DNA from: Geminicoccaceae bacterium
Lineage (GTDB): Bacteria > Pseudomonadota > Alphaproteobacteria > Geminicoccales > Geminicoccaceae
DNA length: 64,000 nt
Reading direction: 5' to 3'
Assembly (NCBI GenBank): GCA_020638465.1
Contig: JACKIM010000001.1
Location: 806,001-870,000 of the forward strand
The notes beneath the pieces were generated by a model that was given only the letters and a program-made list of their open reading frames with translations, made no database searches and had not been told where the DNA came from. Both the position numbers and the translations under genes were made by a program. This document shows positions 1-9,085 of this stretch, piece by piece. Each line of letters starts with the position of its first letter. Position 1 is the first letter of the stretch.

Positions 1-1866
1 GACTGCTTCATCATCGAAAAGCGCCTGCGCGAGCGGATGAACATTCCGGTGTTCCACGACGACCAGCACGGCACTGCCATCATCGTCGCCGCCGCCGTCG
101 TCAACGGCCTGCATCTCGTCGGCAAGGAGCTTGAGGAGGTCAAGCTCGTGAGCAGCGGTGCGGGTGCGGCGGCCCTGGCTTGCCTCGACCTGCTCATCAG
201 CATGGGGCTGAAGCCTGAAAACCTCATCCCGACCGATATCGAAGGTGTGGTCTACAAGGGGCGGACGGCACTCATGGACCCCTGGAAGGAGCGCTTCGCT
301 GCCGACACCGGAGCTCGCACCCTGGCCGAGGCCATCGTCGATGCCGACGTATTTCTCGGTCTGTCCGCGGGAAATGTTCTCAAGCCCGAAATGCTCGCGA
401 GCATGGCGAAGGACCCGCTGGTGCTGGCGTTGGCCAACCCGACCCCCGAGATCGACCCGCAGCTTGCCCGCGAGGTTCGCGAAGACGCAGTCATTGCCAC
501 CGGCCGCTCGGATTATCCCAATCAGGTCAACAATGTCCTGTGCTTCCCCTTCATCTTCCGCGGTGCACTCGACGTCGGTGCGACGACCATCAATGACGAG
601 ATGAAGCGCGCCTGCGTCACGGCGATTGCCGGTCTTGCCCGGATGACCACCCCCGACACGGTGGCGTCGGTCTATGGCATCGAGAACCTCGCCTTCGGTC
701 GGGATTATCTCATTCCGAAGCCCTTCGACCCAAGGCTCATGGTCGAGGTTCCGGCGGCAGTCGCACAGGCCGGCATGAGTTCTGGTGTCGCCACACGTCC
801 CATCGAGGATATCGACGCTTATCGTCAGACACTTTCGCAACGGGTATTCCGCTCGGGCCTGTTGATGAAACCGCTGTTCGAGAGGGCCAAGAGCGACCCC
901 CAGCGCCTTGTCTACGCCGACGGCGAGGATGTCAGAGTGCTGCGCGCCGTGCAGGTGGTGCTCGACGAAAGGCTGGCCATGCCTATCCTCGTCGGCCGAC
1001 CCGAGGTCATCGAGACCAGAATCCACAGGCTCGGACTGCGGATGTCGATGGGCCGCGACTTCGAGGTGTGCAATCCCGACAGCGACCCCCGATATAACGA
1101 TTACGTTGCGTATTATCTCGAACGGATGGAGCGGCGAGGCATCACCCCGGATGCGGCGCGGGACATCGTCCGCACCCGCCGTACCGTCATCGGCTCGATC
1201 ATGGTCTCGCGCGGCGAGGCGGACGCGCTCATTACGGGACCGGTGGGTTCCTTCGGCAGCCATCTGCGCCACGTGCACGACGTCATCGGTCTCACGGACC
1301 AACTGACCGAAGCCTCGACGCTGCACGCGCTTGTTCTCGATTCGGGCATCCTGTTCATTGCTGATACCTATGTCAGCTTCGATCCGCCCGCCGAGGAGAT
1401 TGCCACCACCACGCTCAAGGCGAGTGACGCCGTGCGTCGTTTCGGCCTCCAGCCCAAGGTTGCCCTCATTTCCCACAGCAATTTCGGCAATCGCGTCAAC
1501 CCGTCGTCACGCAAGATGCGCGATGCGCTGGAAATCGTGCGCCAGGCCGCTCCAGACCTCGAAGTCGATGGCGAAATGCACGCCGACTCGGCCCTGTCGG
1601 AGACCATCCGCCACCGGCTCCTGCCCAGCTCGTCGCTGACCGGCCGAGCCAACCTGCTGATCATGCCCAATCTCGACGCCGCCAATATCGCCTACAATCT
1701 GGTCAAGTCGGTGACCGGCACCGTATCCATAGGACCTATCCTGCTGGGCGTGCGCAAACCCGCCCATATCGTGACCTCGTCGATCACGACCCGGGGACTC
1801 GTCAACATGAGTGCGCTGGCCTGTGTCGATGCCATCACCCAGAAGATCGAGCATGAAAACGCATGA
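1..1866 (+). CDS. maeB: NADP-dependent malic enzyme fused to a phosphotransacetylase domain, 5' partial
   Basis: The gene runs in from beyond the left edge; the reading frame is open from base 1, so the ATG at 37 is internal. Malic enzyme decarboxylates malate to pyruvate with NADP reduction. Visible are the HDDQHGTA segment, the NAD(P)-binding domain, and the short motifs ALANPTPEI and GRSDYPNQVNN typical of malic enzymes. From about 270 residues in, the protein continues into a phosphotransacetylase-like domain (FRSGLLMKPLFERA, VLVLDSGILFIADT-like segments). This fusion is the MaeB type, in which the second domain is regulatory (acetyl-CoA) in known members rather than an active transacetylase. 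The stop overlaps the mgtE start in an ATGA, so translation is probably coupled. Identity is very secure; only the N-terminal part of the malic domain is missing. Confidence 0.96.
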   Translation, partial: DCFIIEKRLRERMNIPVFHDDQHGTAIIVAAAVVNGLHLVGKELEEVKLVSSGAGAAALACLDLLISMGLKPENLIPTDIEGVVYKGRTALMDPWKERFAADTGARTLAEAIVDADVFLGLSAGNVLKPEMLASMAKDPLVLALANPTPEIDPQLAREVREDAVIATGRSDYPNQVNNVLCFPFIFRGALDVGATTINDEMKRACVTAIAGLARMTTPDTVASVYGIENLAFGRDYLIPKPFDPRLMVEVPAAVAQAGMSSGVATRPIEDIDAYRQTLSQRVFRSGLLMKPLFERAKSDPQRLVYADGEDVRVLRAVQVVLDERLAMPILVGRPEVIETRIHRLGLRMSMGRDFEVCNPDSDPRYNDYVAYYLERMERRGITPDAARDIVRTRRTVIGSIMVSRGEADALITGPVGSFGSHLRHVHDVIGLTDQLTEASTLHALVLDSGILFIADTYVSFDPPAEEIATTTLKASDAVRRFGLQPKVALISHSNFGNRVNPSSRKMRDALEIVRQAAPDLEVDGEMHADSALSETIRHRLLPSSSLTGRANLLIMPNLDAANIAYNLVKSVTGTVSIGPILLGVRKPAHIVTSSITTRGLVNMSALACVDAITQKIEHENA

Positions 1867-3266
1867 GCGAAGACCAGCTCGAAGAGGCCCGCAAGACAAG
1901 TGACGGCGAGGAAGGCACTTCGGCGCATATCGGCCTTGAGGATGGCCTGGTCAAGGAGGTCCGCCATGCGCTGGCGGAGAACAACGAAGCCCTGGTGGCG
2001 GCCCTTTGCGCTCCGTTGCATCCGGCCGATCTCGCGGACCTGCTGCAACTCGTCGATCACGAGGACCGGCAGTTCATCGTCAATGCTCTGGGGCCGGCGT
2101 TCGATCCCGATACGCTGCCCTATCTCGATGACGGCGTTCGCGAGGAACTGTTCGACAGTCTCAAGCCCGAGGACGCGAGCAAGCTCATCTCCGAGCTGGA
2201 GACGGATGACGCCATCGACGTTCTCGTCGACCTCGACGACGACCAGAAGGATGCGATCCTCGCATCCCTGCCGCATCCCGATCGGGCGCTGCTCGAACAG
2301 GGCCTCGCCTATCCCGAGGACAGCGCCGGGCGCCTCATGCAGCGGGACACCGTCATGGTGCCCGACTACTGGGTTGTAGGCCAGACCATCGACTATCTCC
2401 GCGCTACGCCCGACCTGCCCGACGAATTCTACGACATCTACATCATCGATTCGCAGTTCCGTCCCGTGGGATCGGTGCCTTTGAGCAATGTTCTCCGGAA
2501 CAAGCGCAACGTGCCGATGAGCGATCTCAAGATGAAGGAATTGCATCTCGTTCCGGCGACCATGGATCAGGAGGAAGTGGCCTTCCTGTTTCGCCAGTAT
2601 GGTCTCGTTTCGGCACCGGTCGTCGATGAATCCAACAGGTTGCTCGGTGTGATCACCATCGACGATGCCGTGGACGTCATGCACGAGGAGGCGGAGGAAG
2701 ACATCCTCAAGCTCGGAGGCGTCAGTGAGACCGATACCTTCCGTTCGCCCGTCCGGACCCTGATCCAGCGCCTGCCATGGCTCATGATCAATCTCGTCAC
2801 CGCGGTGGTGGCCTCGATGGTCATCGCCCAGTTCGACGAGGCCATCGCTAGGGTGGTGGCTCTCGCCGTGCTGATGCCCATCGTAGCGTCAATGGGCGGC
2901 AATGCCGGTACCCAGACACTGACCGTCACCGTTCGCTCCCTTGCCGTTCGCGAACTGACCACGGCCAACGCGTGGAGAATGCTGACCAAGGAATTCCTTG
3001 TCAGCGTGATGAACGGCGCCATCTTCGTCGTCATAGGCTTTGCCCTTGCGCTGGCATGGTTTGGCGACTGGACTTTGGCATGGGTTTTTTCTGCAGCGAT
3101 GCTGATCAATCTCATCGCCGCAGGTCTCGCCGGTATCGCGATCCCGCTGGTCATTGACCGTTTTGGCAGCGACCCTGCCGTATCCTCGGGGGTGTTCTTG
3201 ACAACCGTGACGGATGTTGTGGGATTCTTTTCGTTTTTGGGCTTGGCTGTTTATGTGCTGAACTGA
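1863..3266 (+). CDS. mgtE: MgtE family magnesium transporter
   Basis: A 467-residue Mg2+ channel/transporter of the inner membrane. The order of parts is that of the family: an acidic helical MgtE N domain (about 1-130), a pair of CBS domains (about 135-260, ending in the VITIDDAVDVM segment), a connecting helix, and a C-terminal membrane region from about residue 298 with five expected helices. The conserved pore segment with MGGNAGTQT is near residue 346. In this family the N and CBS domains sense cytosolic Mg2+ and close the pore when it is high. It starts on the ATGA overlap with maeB and is the last gene of that unit; a 7-bp-stem hairpin follows the stop. Length and motifs are complete. 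Confidence 0.96.
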   Translation: MSEDQLEEARKTSDGEEGTSAHIGLEDGLVKEVRHALAENNEALVAALCAPLHPADLADLLQLVDHEDRQFIVNALGPAFDPDTLPYLDDGVREELFDSLKPEDASKLISELETDDAIDVLVDLDDDQKDAILASLPHPDRALLEQGLAYPEDSAGRLMQRDTVMVPDYWVVGQTIDYLRATPDLPDEFYDIYIIDSQFRPVGSVPLSNVLRNKRNVPMSDLKMKELHLVPATMDQEEVAFLFRQYGLVSAPVVDESNRLLGVITIDDAVDVMHEEAEEDILKLGGVSETDTFRSPVRTLIQRLPWLMINLVTAVVASMVIAQFDEAIARVVALAVLMPIVASMGGNAGTQTLTVTVRSLAVRELTTANAWRMLTKEFLVSVMNGAIFVVIGFALALAWFGDWTLAWVFSAAMLINLIAAGLAGIAIPLVIDRFGSDPAVSSGVFLTTVTDVVGFFSFLGLAVYVLN

Positions 3267-3269
3267 CTC

Positions 3270-3288
3270 CGATCCCGACTAGGGATCG
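3270..3288 (+). terminator. hairpin after mgtE, weak terminator candidate
   Basis: A perfect 7-bp inverted repeat (CGATCCC / GGGATCG, five-base loop) sits four bases after the mgtE stop. There is no run of T after it, so it may only slow transcription or protect the mRNA end. Confidence 0.35.
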
Positions 3289-3336
3289 AAGGGTCTTGTG
3301 CAACGGGTGCGTCCAACGACACAAGAAGGCGTAACT

Positions 3337-4743
3337 TTGAGCAACGACGTTCAACTTCTGGTCGCCCTTCGCGACTTCAATTGCTGCGAAGCCTCCCTGC
3401 AGGCATGGCTCGTCCTGAGGCTTGGCGGACTACCCTTCGAAGCCCACTGCGACGTGATAGAAAGACCGCCTCATGCGCCCCCCCTTCCGATGGGGCGACT
3501 GCCGGTGCTGTTCGCCAGCGAGTGGCCGATATGGGACAGCCTTGCCATCAGCGAATTCATCGCCGAACTGCAACCGGGCGTATGGCCGCATGACCCTCAG
3601 GCGCGTGCGCACGCCCGATCGCTTGCGGGTGAAGCGCATGCCGGTTTTCAGGGATTGCGCCACCTCCTCCCGCTCGACCTGCTGGGACATTTCAGCCCCC
3701 CCGGCAAGCTCACACGGAAAGTCCATACCGAGCTGAACCGCCTAGTCGAGATATGCGATCATTGCGCCAGCCATTACAGTGCCGACGGTCCCTTCCTGTT
3801 CGGCGCCTATTCGATCGTCGATGCGATCTTCACGCCGCTTGCCGCCCGCATCATCACCTACTCCCTTGACGTCACCGGATCAGCTGCCGCCTATGTCGAC
3901 AACCTGATGACCTGGCCACCAATGATCGAATGGCAGGAACTGGCGAGTGCGCGAATCGAAGCCGTTTCAGCAGGTGACGATCCGGACGATATCCCCAGCC
4001 GCTGGATCATGGACGGGAACGCAACGATTATCAGCCAGACGGACACCCGGAATCCCGCAAATCAGTCCAATCGTTCGACGGTTCCCACGATATCCGTCGA
4101 ATTGGAACCGAGAGTGGTGGCAGCGACAGAAAAAGAGCAACCATCGGGTGCCGATGATCCTCATGCCACGCCGGAAATGCCGGTAGACGACGAACCTGAT
4201 CCCTTCCTCCAGCACGGCAGGATGACCGTGCGTGCGCACGACGCCCCCGCCGATGATGAAGATGAAGATGAAGATTTGGACGAACAGGTAGTTTCCGCCC
4301 TTTGCCTGGATCTTCCTGATCAGCCCCGAGCCCGACCAGAGGAAACCGAACCTGAATTCCGCCCCCCCCCACCGATCCTGCCCGAGCCAGAAACCGGGGA
4401 AGAACCTCTTCGCAGGCGCCCTATCAAGCCGCGTAACCTGCCTTGGCTGCGCGATCCCGAGACGGAGCAGTCCGGTCATGACGAGGATGGAAGCGCCATG
4501 AATGCGCCCCGACCGGCTCCCGCGCTGCCGGAAGCGATGCCTGTCCCGCAGAATCCGCGTAGCGGCGGGCTTCGTCGCCGGCCGCCGGAGCGCGACCTTC
4601 CGGCTCCACCGTCGCCACCAAGCCGTCCCGCCGGCACCGACGATGGCCAGCCTCGCCGGGCGGCAACAGAGGAACAGCCCCCGCCACGGGAACGGCCCAT
4701 CACGATTCAGCCCATAGGTGCCGGAACTCGTCGACGACGCTGA
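3337..4743 (+). CDS. glutathione S-transferase-like protein with long disordered acidic/proline-rich tail
   Basis: The first ~200 residues have a GST layout: a thioredoxin-like N-terminal domain (LLVALRDFNCCEASLQAWL, then GRLPVLF before the cis-Pro position and an ISEFIAE segment at the end of the domain) and an all-helical C-terminal domain with a VDAIFTPLAAR-type segment. Substrate is unknown. About 250 further residues are low complexity: acidic (DDEDEDEDLDE), then rich in Pro, Arg and Glu, ending in basic residues. Ordinary GSTs end near residue 220, so this tail is unusual. The start is taken as TTG at 3337 because AGAAGG lies seven bases before it and strand beta-1 begins right after; GTG at 3298 is the alternative. 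The 3' end overlaps the 3' end of rppH by 44 bases in convergent orientation. Confidence 0.82.
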   Translation: MSNDVQLLVALRDFNCCEASLQAWLVLRLGGLPFEAHCDVIERPPHAPPLPMGRLPVLFASEWPIWDSLAISEFIAELQPGVWPHDPQARAHARSLAGEAHAGFQGLRHLLPLDLLGHFSPPGKLTRKVHTELNRLVEICDHCASHYSADGPFLFGAYSIVDAIFTPLAARIITYSLDVTGSAAAYVDNLMTWPPMIEWQELASARIEAVSAGDDPDDIPSRWIMDGNATIISQTDTRNPANQSNRSTVPTISVELEPRVVAATEKEQPSGADDPHATPEMPVDDEPDPFLQHGRMTVRAHDAPADDEDEDEDLDEQVVSALCLDLPDQPRARPEETEPEFRPPPPILPEPETGEEPLRRRPIKPRNLPWLRDPETEQSGHDEDGSAMNAPRPAPALPEAMPVPQNPRSGGLRRRPPERDLPAPPSPPSRPAGTDDGQPRRAATEEQPPPRERPITIQPIGAGTRRRR

Positions 4744-5194
4744 GATAGACATCGCGTTTGAATGGAACGATCAGGTCGATGATGTCATCGGGATCGGCCC
4801 ATTGCCACTGGCTGAACTCGGGGTGCCGGGTGTGGATATTGATTTCCCGGTCAACGCCCGTGAAACGAAAGGCCATCCATCGTTGGGTCTGACCGAGGTA
4901 GGCACCGTTCCACATGCGTTGCGCTATTTCGGCGGGCAGGTCATAGGAGCGCCAGACATTGCTTCCCATGAGCAGGTCGGCGGAGCGTGTGCCGATTTCC
5001 TCACTCATCTCGCGCAAGGCGGCGGCATGCTCGTCTTCATTATCGTCGATGCCGCCTTGAGGCATCTGCCAGCCCCCATTGTTGCCCGCGTCAATTCGTC
5101 GTCCCACAAGGACACGATGCTCGCCATTGAGCAGCAGGATGCCAACACACTTGCGATAGCCCGGCTTTGGCCCGGTGGTGACGTGACAGCCCAT
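4700..5194 (-). CDS. rppH: RNA pyrophosphohydrolase (Nudix)
   Basis: This 164-residue Nudix hydrolase removes pyrophosphate from the 5' end of mRNAs and so starts RNase E-dependent decay. The Nudix box GGIDDNEDE...REMSEEIG is intact at about residues 47-69 and fits GX5EX7REUXEEXGU. The N-terminal GYRKCVGILLLN and the WQWADPDDIIDLIVPFKRDVY region are typical of RppH/NudH. The ATG at 5194 is preferred over an in-frame GTG at 5212 because GGGGGAAG lies directly before it. It is the last gene of the gpmI-envC-ctpA-deacetylase run on this strand, an order conserved in many alphaproteobacteria. Confidence 0.94.
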   Translation of the reverse strand: MGCHVTTGPKPGYRKCVGILLLNGEHRVLVGRRIDAGNNGGWQMPQGGIDDNEDEHAAALREMSEEIGTRSADLLMGSNVWRSYDLPAEIAQRMWNGAYLGQTQRWMAFRFTGVDREINIHTRHPEFSQWQWADPDDIIDLIVPFKRDVYLSVVDEFRHLWAES

Positions 5195-5362
5195 GCTTCC
5201 CCCAAACTGCACTTATTGCGACCGTCAGAGCATTGTACGGCCATTCCCGGTTGCTCGAATGGTATTGCCCTCATCTCAAACCGGCAAAAGGCTCGTCAGC
5301 CGCCACCTTCACCCCTGCGCATCCTGTTATCGAACAGGTAACGGCTCCGACAGACAAGGAAC

Positions 5363-6442
5363 TCAGCCTGGTGACTGCATCAACTCGGACACGGGCACCA
5401 GAGTGATCCCTTTTTCCGATAACCCCTGGCTCCAGTTCCAGATGCGATCGAGAACGACCGGAACGGGTCTTGTATAGGCCGTCCCCACACCACTGGCCAG
5501 TGCAAGCCGCTCGAGGTCGCGAAGCTGTCGGTCAATCAGGGCGGGTGTGAGATCATTGTCCAGAGCCATGGTCATGGCGGTGTAGGGAAGTCCTTGTTCC
5601 GCGGCAATCTGCTGGAGAAAGGTTCCGCCGATTTCGACGAACCCCAGCCCGCGCCCGGCCAGATCGCCCGCAACCGCAGCGAAAGCCTCCGGTTCGACGG
5701 CGAAGCTGTTGGCAGCTCCGGTCAGACCGATGTAACCCAGCCCCCGCGACATGACCTGCTGGGCTTCGTCAATGCGGTCGGCATCACTTCCGTCCACGGT
5801 CAATGCAAGGGCGCCTTCATCCTTTTCATTGGGGTTGGAGGTCTCGACCGGCATCATGGTGAGTGTTTCGTGTCCGTTCCAGCGCATGAAGCGCTGCCAG
5901 TCCGCAGTCGTCGAAACGTACGGCGAAACTCCAAACGACAACGCCGGCGGCAACGCCACGCTCTGACTCGATACCTGCTTGTCGAGGCCAAGGTCGATCA
6001 CCATGATCGCGATCCGAGGCCCCGACGCCACCGCATTCACCGCGGGCCCGGAACCGCCCTTTGCCTCGGCAACCGGCTCCGCCGCAGCGTAGGTACGAAG
6101 CGACGTGCTGCCATCCTCCGACCGCCGAGGAATACGGCCATATGGGGAATTTTCCAGGAGTTTGGTAAAAATCTCCACCGGAGGCCGTGTATTGATCCGT
6201 TCCTCCTTGGGCAATGGTCCCGGGCCCGGACTGTGCCAGTCAACTCCATAGATCATTTCGGTAGGTGCCGGCACCTCTTCATGCAGGGTGGCCGGCAACG
6301 GCATCACCACCTCACCCTGCGTTCCCTCGAGCGAGACATCGCCACGAATGTCAAACAGCCACATCGTGGCCGCTCCGAGCCCGATACCGAGCAACAAAGC
6401 GACCATGCCGAAAAACGGCAACCGCGAAGATTTCAGGTCCAT
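5363..6442 (-). CDS. divergent polysaccharide deacetylase family protein (YibQ-like)
   Basis: A 359-residue protein with one N-terminal membrane anchor (about residues 9-29), a variable linker to about residue 140, then a NodB-like barrel of the divergent deacetylase family (IAIMVIDLGLD, LSFGVSPYV, GHETLTMMPVET, GLGFVEIGG). The metal site of true polysaccharide deacetylases is only partly kept in this family and the substrate is not established; an envelope or peptidoglycan-related role is inferred from its place behind the EnvC-like factor and CtpA. It is followed by rppH after about 170 bases. Confidence 0.88.
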   Translation of the reverse strand: MDLKSSRLPFFGMVALLLGIGLGAATMWLFDIRGDVSLEGTQGEVVMPLPATLHEEVPAPTEMIYGVDWHSPGPGPLPKEERINTRPPVEIFTKLLENSPYGRIPRRSEDGSTSLRTYAAAEPVAEAKGGSGPAVNAVASGPRIAIMVIDLGLDKQVSSQSVALPPALSFGVSPYVSTTADWQRFMRWNGHETLTMMPVETSNPNEKDEGALALTVDGSDADRIDEAQQVMSRGLGYIGLTGAANSFAVEPEAFAAVAGDLAGRGLGFVEIGGTFLQQIAAEQGLPYTAMTMALDNDLTPALIDRQLRDLERLALASGVGTAYTRPVPVVLDRIWNWSQGLSEKGITLVPVSELMQSPG

Positions 6443-6475
6443 GGTGTCACGACCGGACAGATATGCCGGCCAGTC

Positions 6476-7750
6476 CTATTGACGGGCCTCGTAGAGCGAA
6501 ATACCACGCAGCAGGTCGATCGCCCGGGCAAGCTGGTAGTCCTCGGCATCGACCATGTGGGACTCGTTTCCGGGTGTTTCCCCTTCCTTCAGCTGGTCAT
6601 TCTCCAGCCTGCCACGCAGATCCGCCTCCCGGCGCCCCGGGCCCTGATCGAGGACCTCGACATTGGCCGGCAACACCTCGATATCCGGCGTGATCCCCTT
6701 GGCCTGAATGGAAGTTCCGGCCGGCGTGTAATACCGGGCCGTGGTCAGACGGATGGCTCCCTGATTGCCGATCGGCATGATCGTCTGCACCGAGCCCTTG
6801 CCGAATGACTGGGTTCCCATGACAATTCCGCGACGATGATCCTGCAGTGCCCCGGCAACGATCTCGGAAGCCGAGGCCGAGCCACCATTGATGAGAACGA
6901 CCAGAGGTAGCCCCTCGATGATGTCTCCGGGACGCGCGTTGAAACGCTGGATGCTGTCGGGGCGACGACCGCGTGTCGAAACGATTTCCCCGCTGTCGAG
7001 GAAGGCGTCCGACACGGCTACCGCCTGATCGAGCAGACCGCCGGGATTGTTGCGCAAATCGAGCACCACGCCCACGGTATCTTCGGTGAGCAACTCCTCA
7101 ACCTTTTCGCGCATGGTGCTGTTGGTCTGCTCATTGAACGTGGTCAGGCGGACATAGAGCGTATTGTCCTCAACCCGTGCGCGAACCGGCGAGATCTTGA
7201 TGACCGCACGATCAAGGCTGACATCGAAGGGTTCGTCCTTGCCCTTGCGAATCACCTTCAGCGTGATCGAGGTGTCCACCGGACCGCGCATCCGTTCGAC
7301 GGCCTCGTTCAGGGTGAGCCCCATGACCGGCTCGCCGTCGATATGGGTAATCAGATCGCCGGCTTCCATGCCGGCGCGCCACGCCGGTGTATCGTCGATG
7401 GGCGAGACCACCTTGACCAGGCCGCCTTCCATCGTGACCTCGATGCCGAGACCGCCGAACTCGCCGCGGGTCTGGACCTGCATGTCACGATACTTGCTGG
7501 TATCGAGATAGGAGCTGTGCGGGTCAAGCGACGTCAGCATGCCGTTGATCGCCGATTCGATCAGTTCCTGATCGCTGACTTCCTCGACATATTCCGCGCG
7601 AACCCTCTCGTAGACTTCACCGAAAAGCTTGAGATAGCGGAAGGTATCGTTCGAGTTTTCGGCGTTGGCAGGTGTGGCCAGGATCATGGTGGATCCGAGT
7701 GCCAGCACGGAGACCGCACGAATGATAGGGTTCGAAGCCGTTTTGCTCAT
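6476..7750 (-). CDS. ctpA: carboxy-terminal processing protease (S41)
   Basis: A 424-residue periplasmic serine protease of peptidase family S41. It has a signal sequence (hydrophobic stretch after MSKTASNPIIRAVSV), a PDZ domain at about 95-175 (GGLGIEV ... AGMEAGDLITHIDG) and the protease core with the Ser/Lys dyad: the GGSASASEIV segment near 290 and FGKGSVQ near 316. Such proteases trim or degrade periplasmic proteins, including peptidoglycan hydrolases, which fits its M23-type neighbour. The ATG at 7750 overlaps the upstream stop by one base (TGATG) and is preferred to an upstream in-frame start; AAGGTG lies eight bases before it. Confidence 0.95.
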   Translation of the reverse strand: MSKTASNPIIRAVSVLALGSTMILATPANAENSNDTFRYLKLFGEVYERVRAEYVEEVSDQELIESAINGMLTSLDPHSSYLDTSKYRDMQVQTRGEFGGLGIEVTMEGGLVKVVSPIDDTPAWRAGMEAGDLITHIDGEPVMGLTLNEAVERMRGPVDTSITLKVIRKGKDEPFDVSLDRAVIKISPVRARVEDNTLYVRLTTFNEQTNSTMREKVEELLTEDTVGVVLDLRNNPGGLLDQAVAVSDAFLDSGEIVSTRGRRPDSIQRFNARPGDIIEGLPLVVLINGGSASASEIVAGALQDHRRGIVMGTQSFGKGSVQTIMPIGNQGAIRLTTARYYTPAGTSIQAKGITPDIEVLPANVEVLDQGPGRREADLRGRLENDQLKEGETPGNESHMVDAEDYQLARAIDLLRGISLYEARQ

Positions 7751-9081
7751 CAACCACGCACCTTGTCTGACCTTGCCGCCAACCATGGCAGCGGATTGAC
7801 CGGGATCCCTCTCGAGCGGAGCTCAAGATATAACCGGGGGTTGCTGTCCTGGCGTTGTGCCAGTCTGCCGACCTTTTGGCCAGCCCTGACTATGTCTCCC
7901 TCCGCAGCATCGATCTCGTCGAAGCCGGTCAATAGCGTATGATACTCATTCCCATGATCAATGATCAACAGCAGACCATAGTCCTTGAATGCCCCTGAGA
8001 AAACGACACGACCGCCGACGGGAGCAATCACCTCGTCCCCTGCCTCACCCGCAATCGTAATACCGCTGCTCATCCGGACACCATCGTGCTCACCGAATTT
8101 GTGCAGAATCCGGCCTTGAATCGGCAACGCATCGAGCTGGATGGACGGACCGCCACCGAAACTGCGTTCACCATCGCCGTCAGCGAGAGCGGCCAGGCGC
8201 TGGTCGCCGGCACCCGATCCGGACTCGTCCGCAGAATCATCCGGATGCGACGCTCCGACATCCGCGACAATCACCGCCAATGCGCCTGCGGAAGGATGCT
8301 CGCGGCGGCGGCGTTCACGGTCATCGGCTGCCATCCAGACCTGCTGCCGCACCGTACGCAACCTCTTTTCCGCTGCCAGCAGCTTCCATTCCTGACGGGT
8401 CAACAGCAGGTCCTGGAAATGCCTCACGCCAAGCCGTGGTTCGAGTTGCCGGTCGAGTTGGGCCATCGACAAGCCCAGGGCCTTGAGGGAACGCTCCATC
8501 GCGGCGCCACGTCCAGCCAGGTTCTCGCCACTTTTGCGCATGGCTGCCTGCTGCTGCCTGGCCAAGGCCCGCTTGCTGCCCAGCGTCGCGATCCACGCCC
8601 TCAGGCCAAGCGTCTTCTCCTCGCGATCGCCGGATGATGCCTGCCGTTCCTGACGAACCAACGCCACGCTCGCAGCCTGCAACGCCTCGTCGAGATCGCC
8701 TACCCGCTTGTCGATCCCGGCGCGCTCACCCTCGAGCGCGCGCTTGTCCGCATGGACGGCATCCAGCATCTGCTTGAGGCGCTCGATCGCCGCAAGCATT
8801 GCACGCCGGTCGGCGGTGAGAGCCTGCCGCTCCAGTTGCATGGCTTCAAGCTTGCCCTCGATACGTCGCGCGATCGAACGTTCGTGTTCAACTTCCAGGC
8901 GGACAAGGGCGATGGCAATGGCGGGATCGTCACTCCCGTCACGACGAACCAGAGCCCCGTTGGCATGGTGCACGACCAGCAAGGTCGAAACACCCGCCAG
9001 CGCCACCATCGCGGGCCGCCAGGGCAGGCGGGCCGTGCCGGACGGTCGTCCATCCCGGCGGAAGCGCAGGTGAAACCTCAC
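7750..9081 (-). CDS. EnvC-like murein hydrolase activator with degenerate LytM (M23) domain
   Basis: This 443-residue protein has an N-terminal membrane or signal segment after a basic start, a long coiled coil (about 50-240, many Arg/Glu/Gln heptads), a linker, and a C-terminal LytM/M23 domain (about 335-435). The zinc ligands of active M23 peptidases appear to be lost: the usual HxGxD position reads SSGITIAG. This resembles E. coli EnvC, which activates amidases at the septum instead of cutting itself. The RLYLELRSRGIPVNPLPWL end also resembles EnvC. It lies between gpmI and ctpA with almost no spacing, the usual alphaproteobacterial order. Coupling to amidases here is inference. Confidence 0.9.
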   Translation of the reverse strand: MRFHLRFRRDGRPSGTARLPWRPAMVALAGVSTLLVVHHANGALVRRDGSDDPAIAIALVRLEVEHERSIARRIEGKLEAMQLERQALTADRRAMLAAIERLKQMLDAVHADKRALEGERAGIDKRVGDLDEALQAASVALVRQERQASSGDREEKTLGLRAWIATLGSKRALARQQQAAMRKSGENLAGRGAAMERSLKALGLSMAQLDRQLEPRLGVRHFQDLLLTRQEWKLLAAEKRLRTVRQQVWMAADDRERRRREHPSAGALAVIVADVGASHPDDSADESGSGAGDQRLAALADGDGERSFGGGPSIQLDALPIQGRILHKFGEHDGVRMSSGITIAGEAGDEVIAPVGGRVVFSGAFKDYGLLLIIDHGNEYHTLLTGFDEIDAAEGDIVRAGQKVGRLAQRQDSNPRLYLELRSRGIPVNPLPWLAARSDKVRG

Positions 9082-9085
9082 CCGA

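Noticed and set aside
1692..2684. A 330-codon minus-strand frame across maeB and mgtE
   Set aside because: It is antisense to two secure genes, has no family motif, and reflects the high third-position GC.
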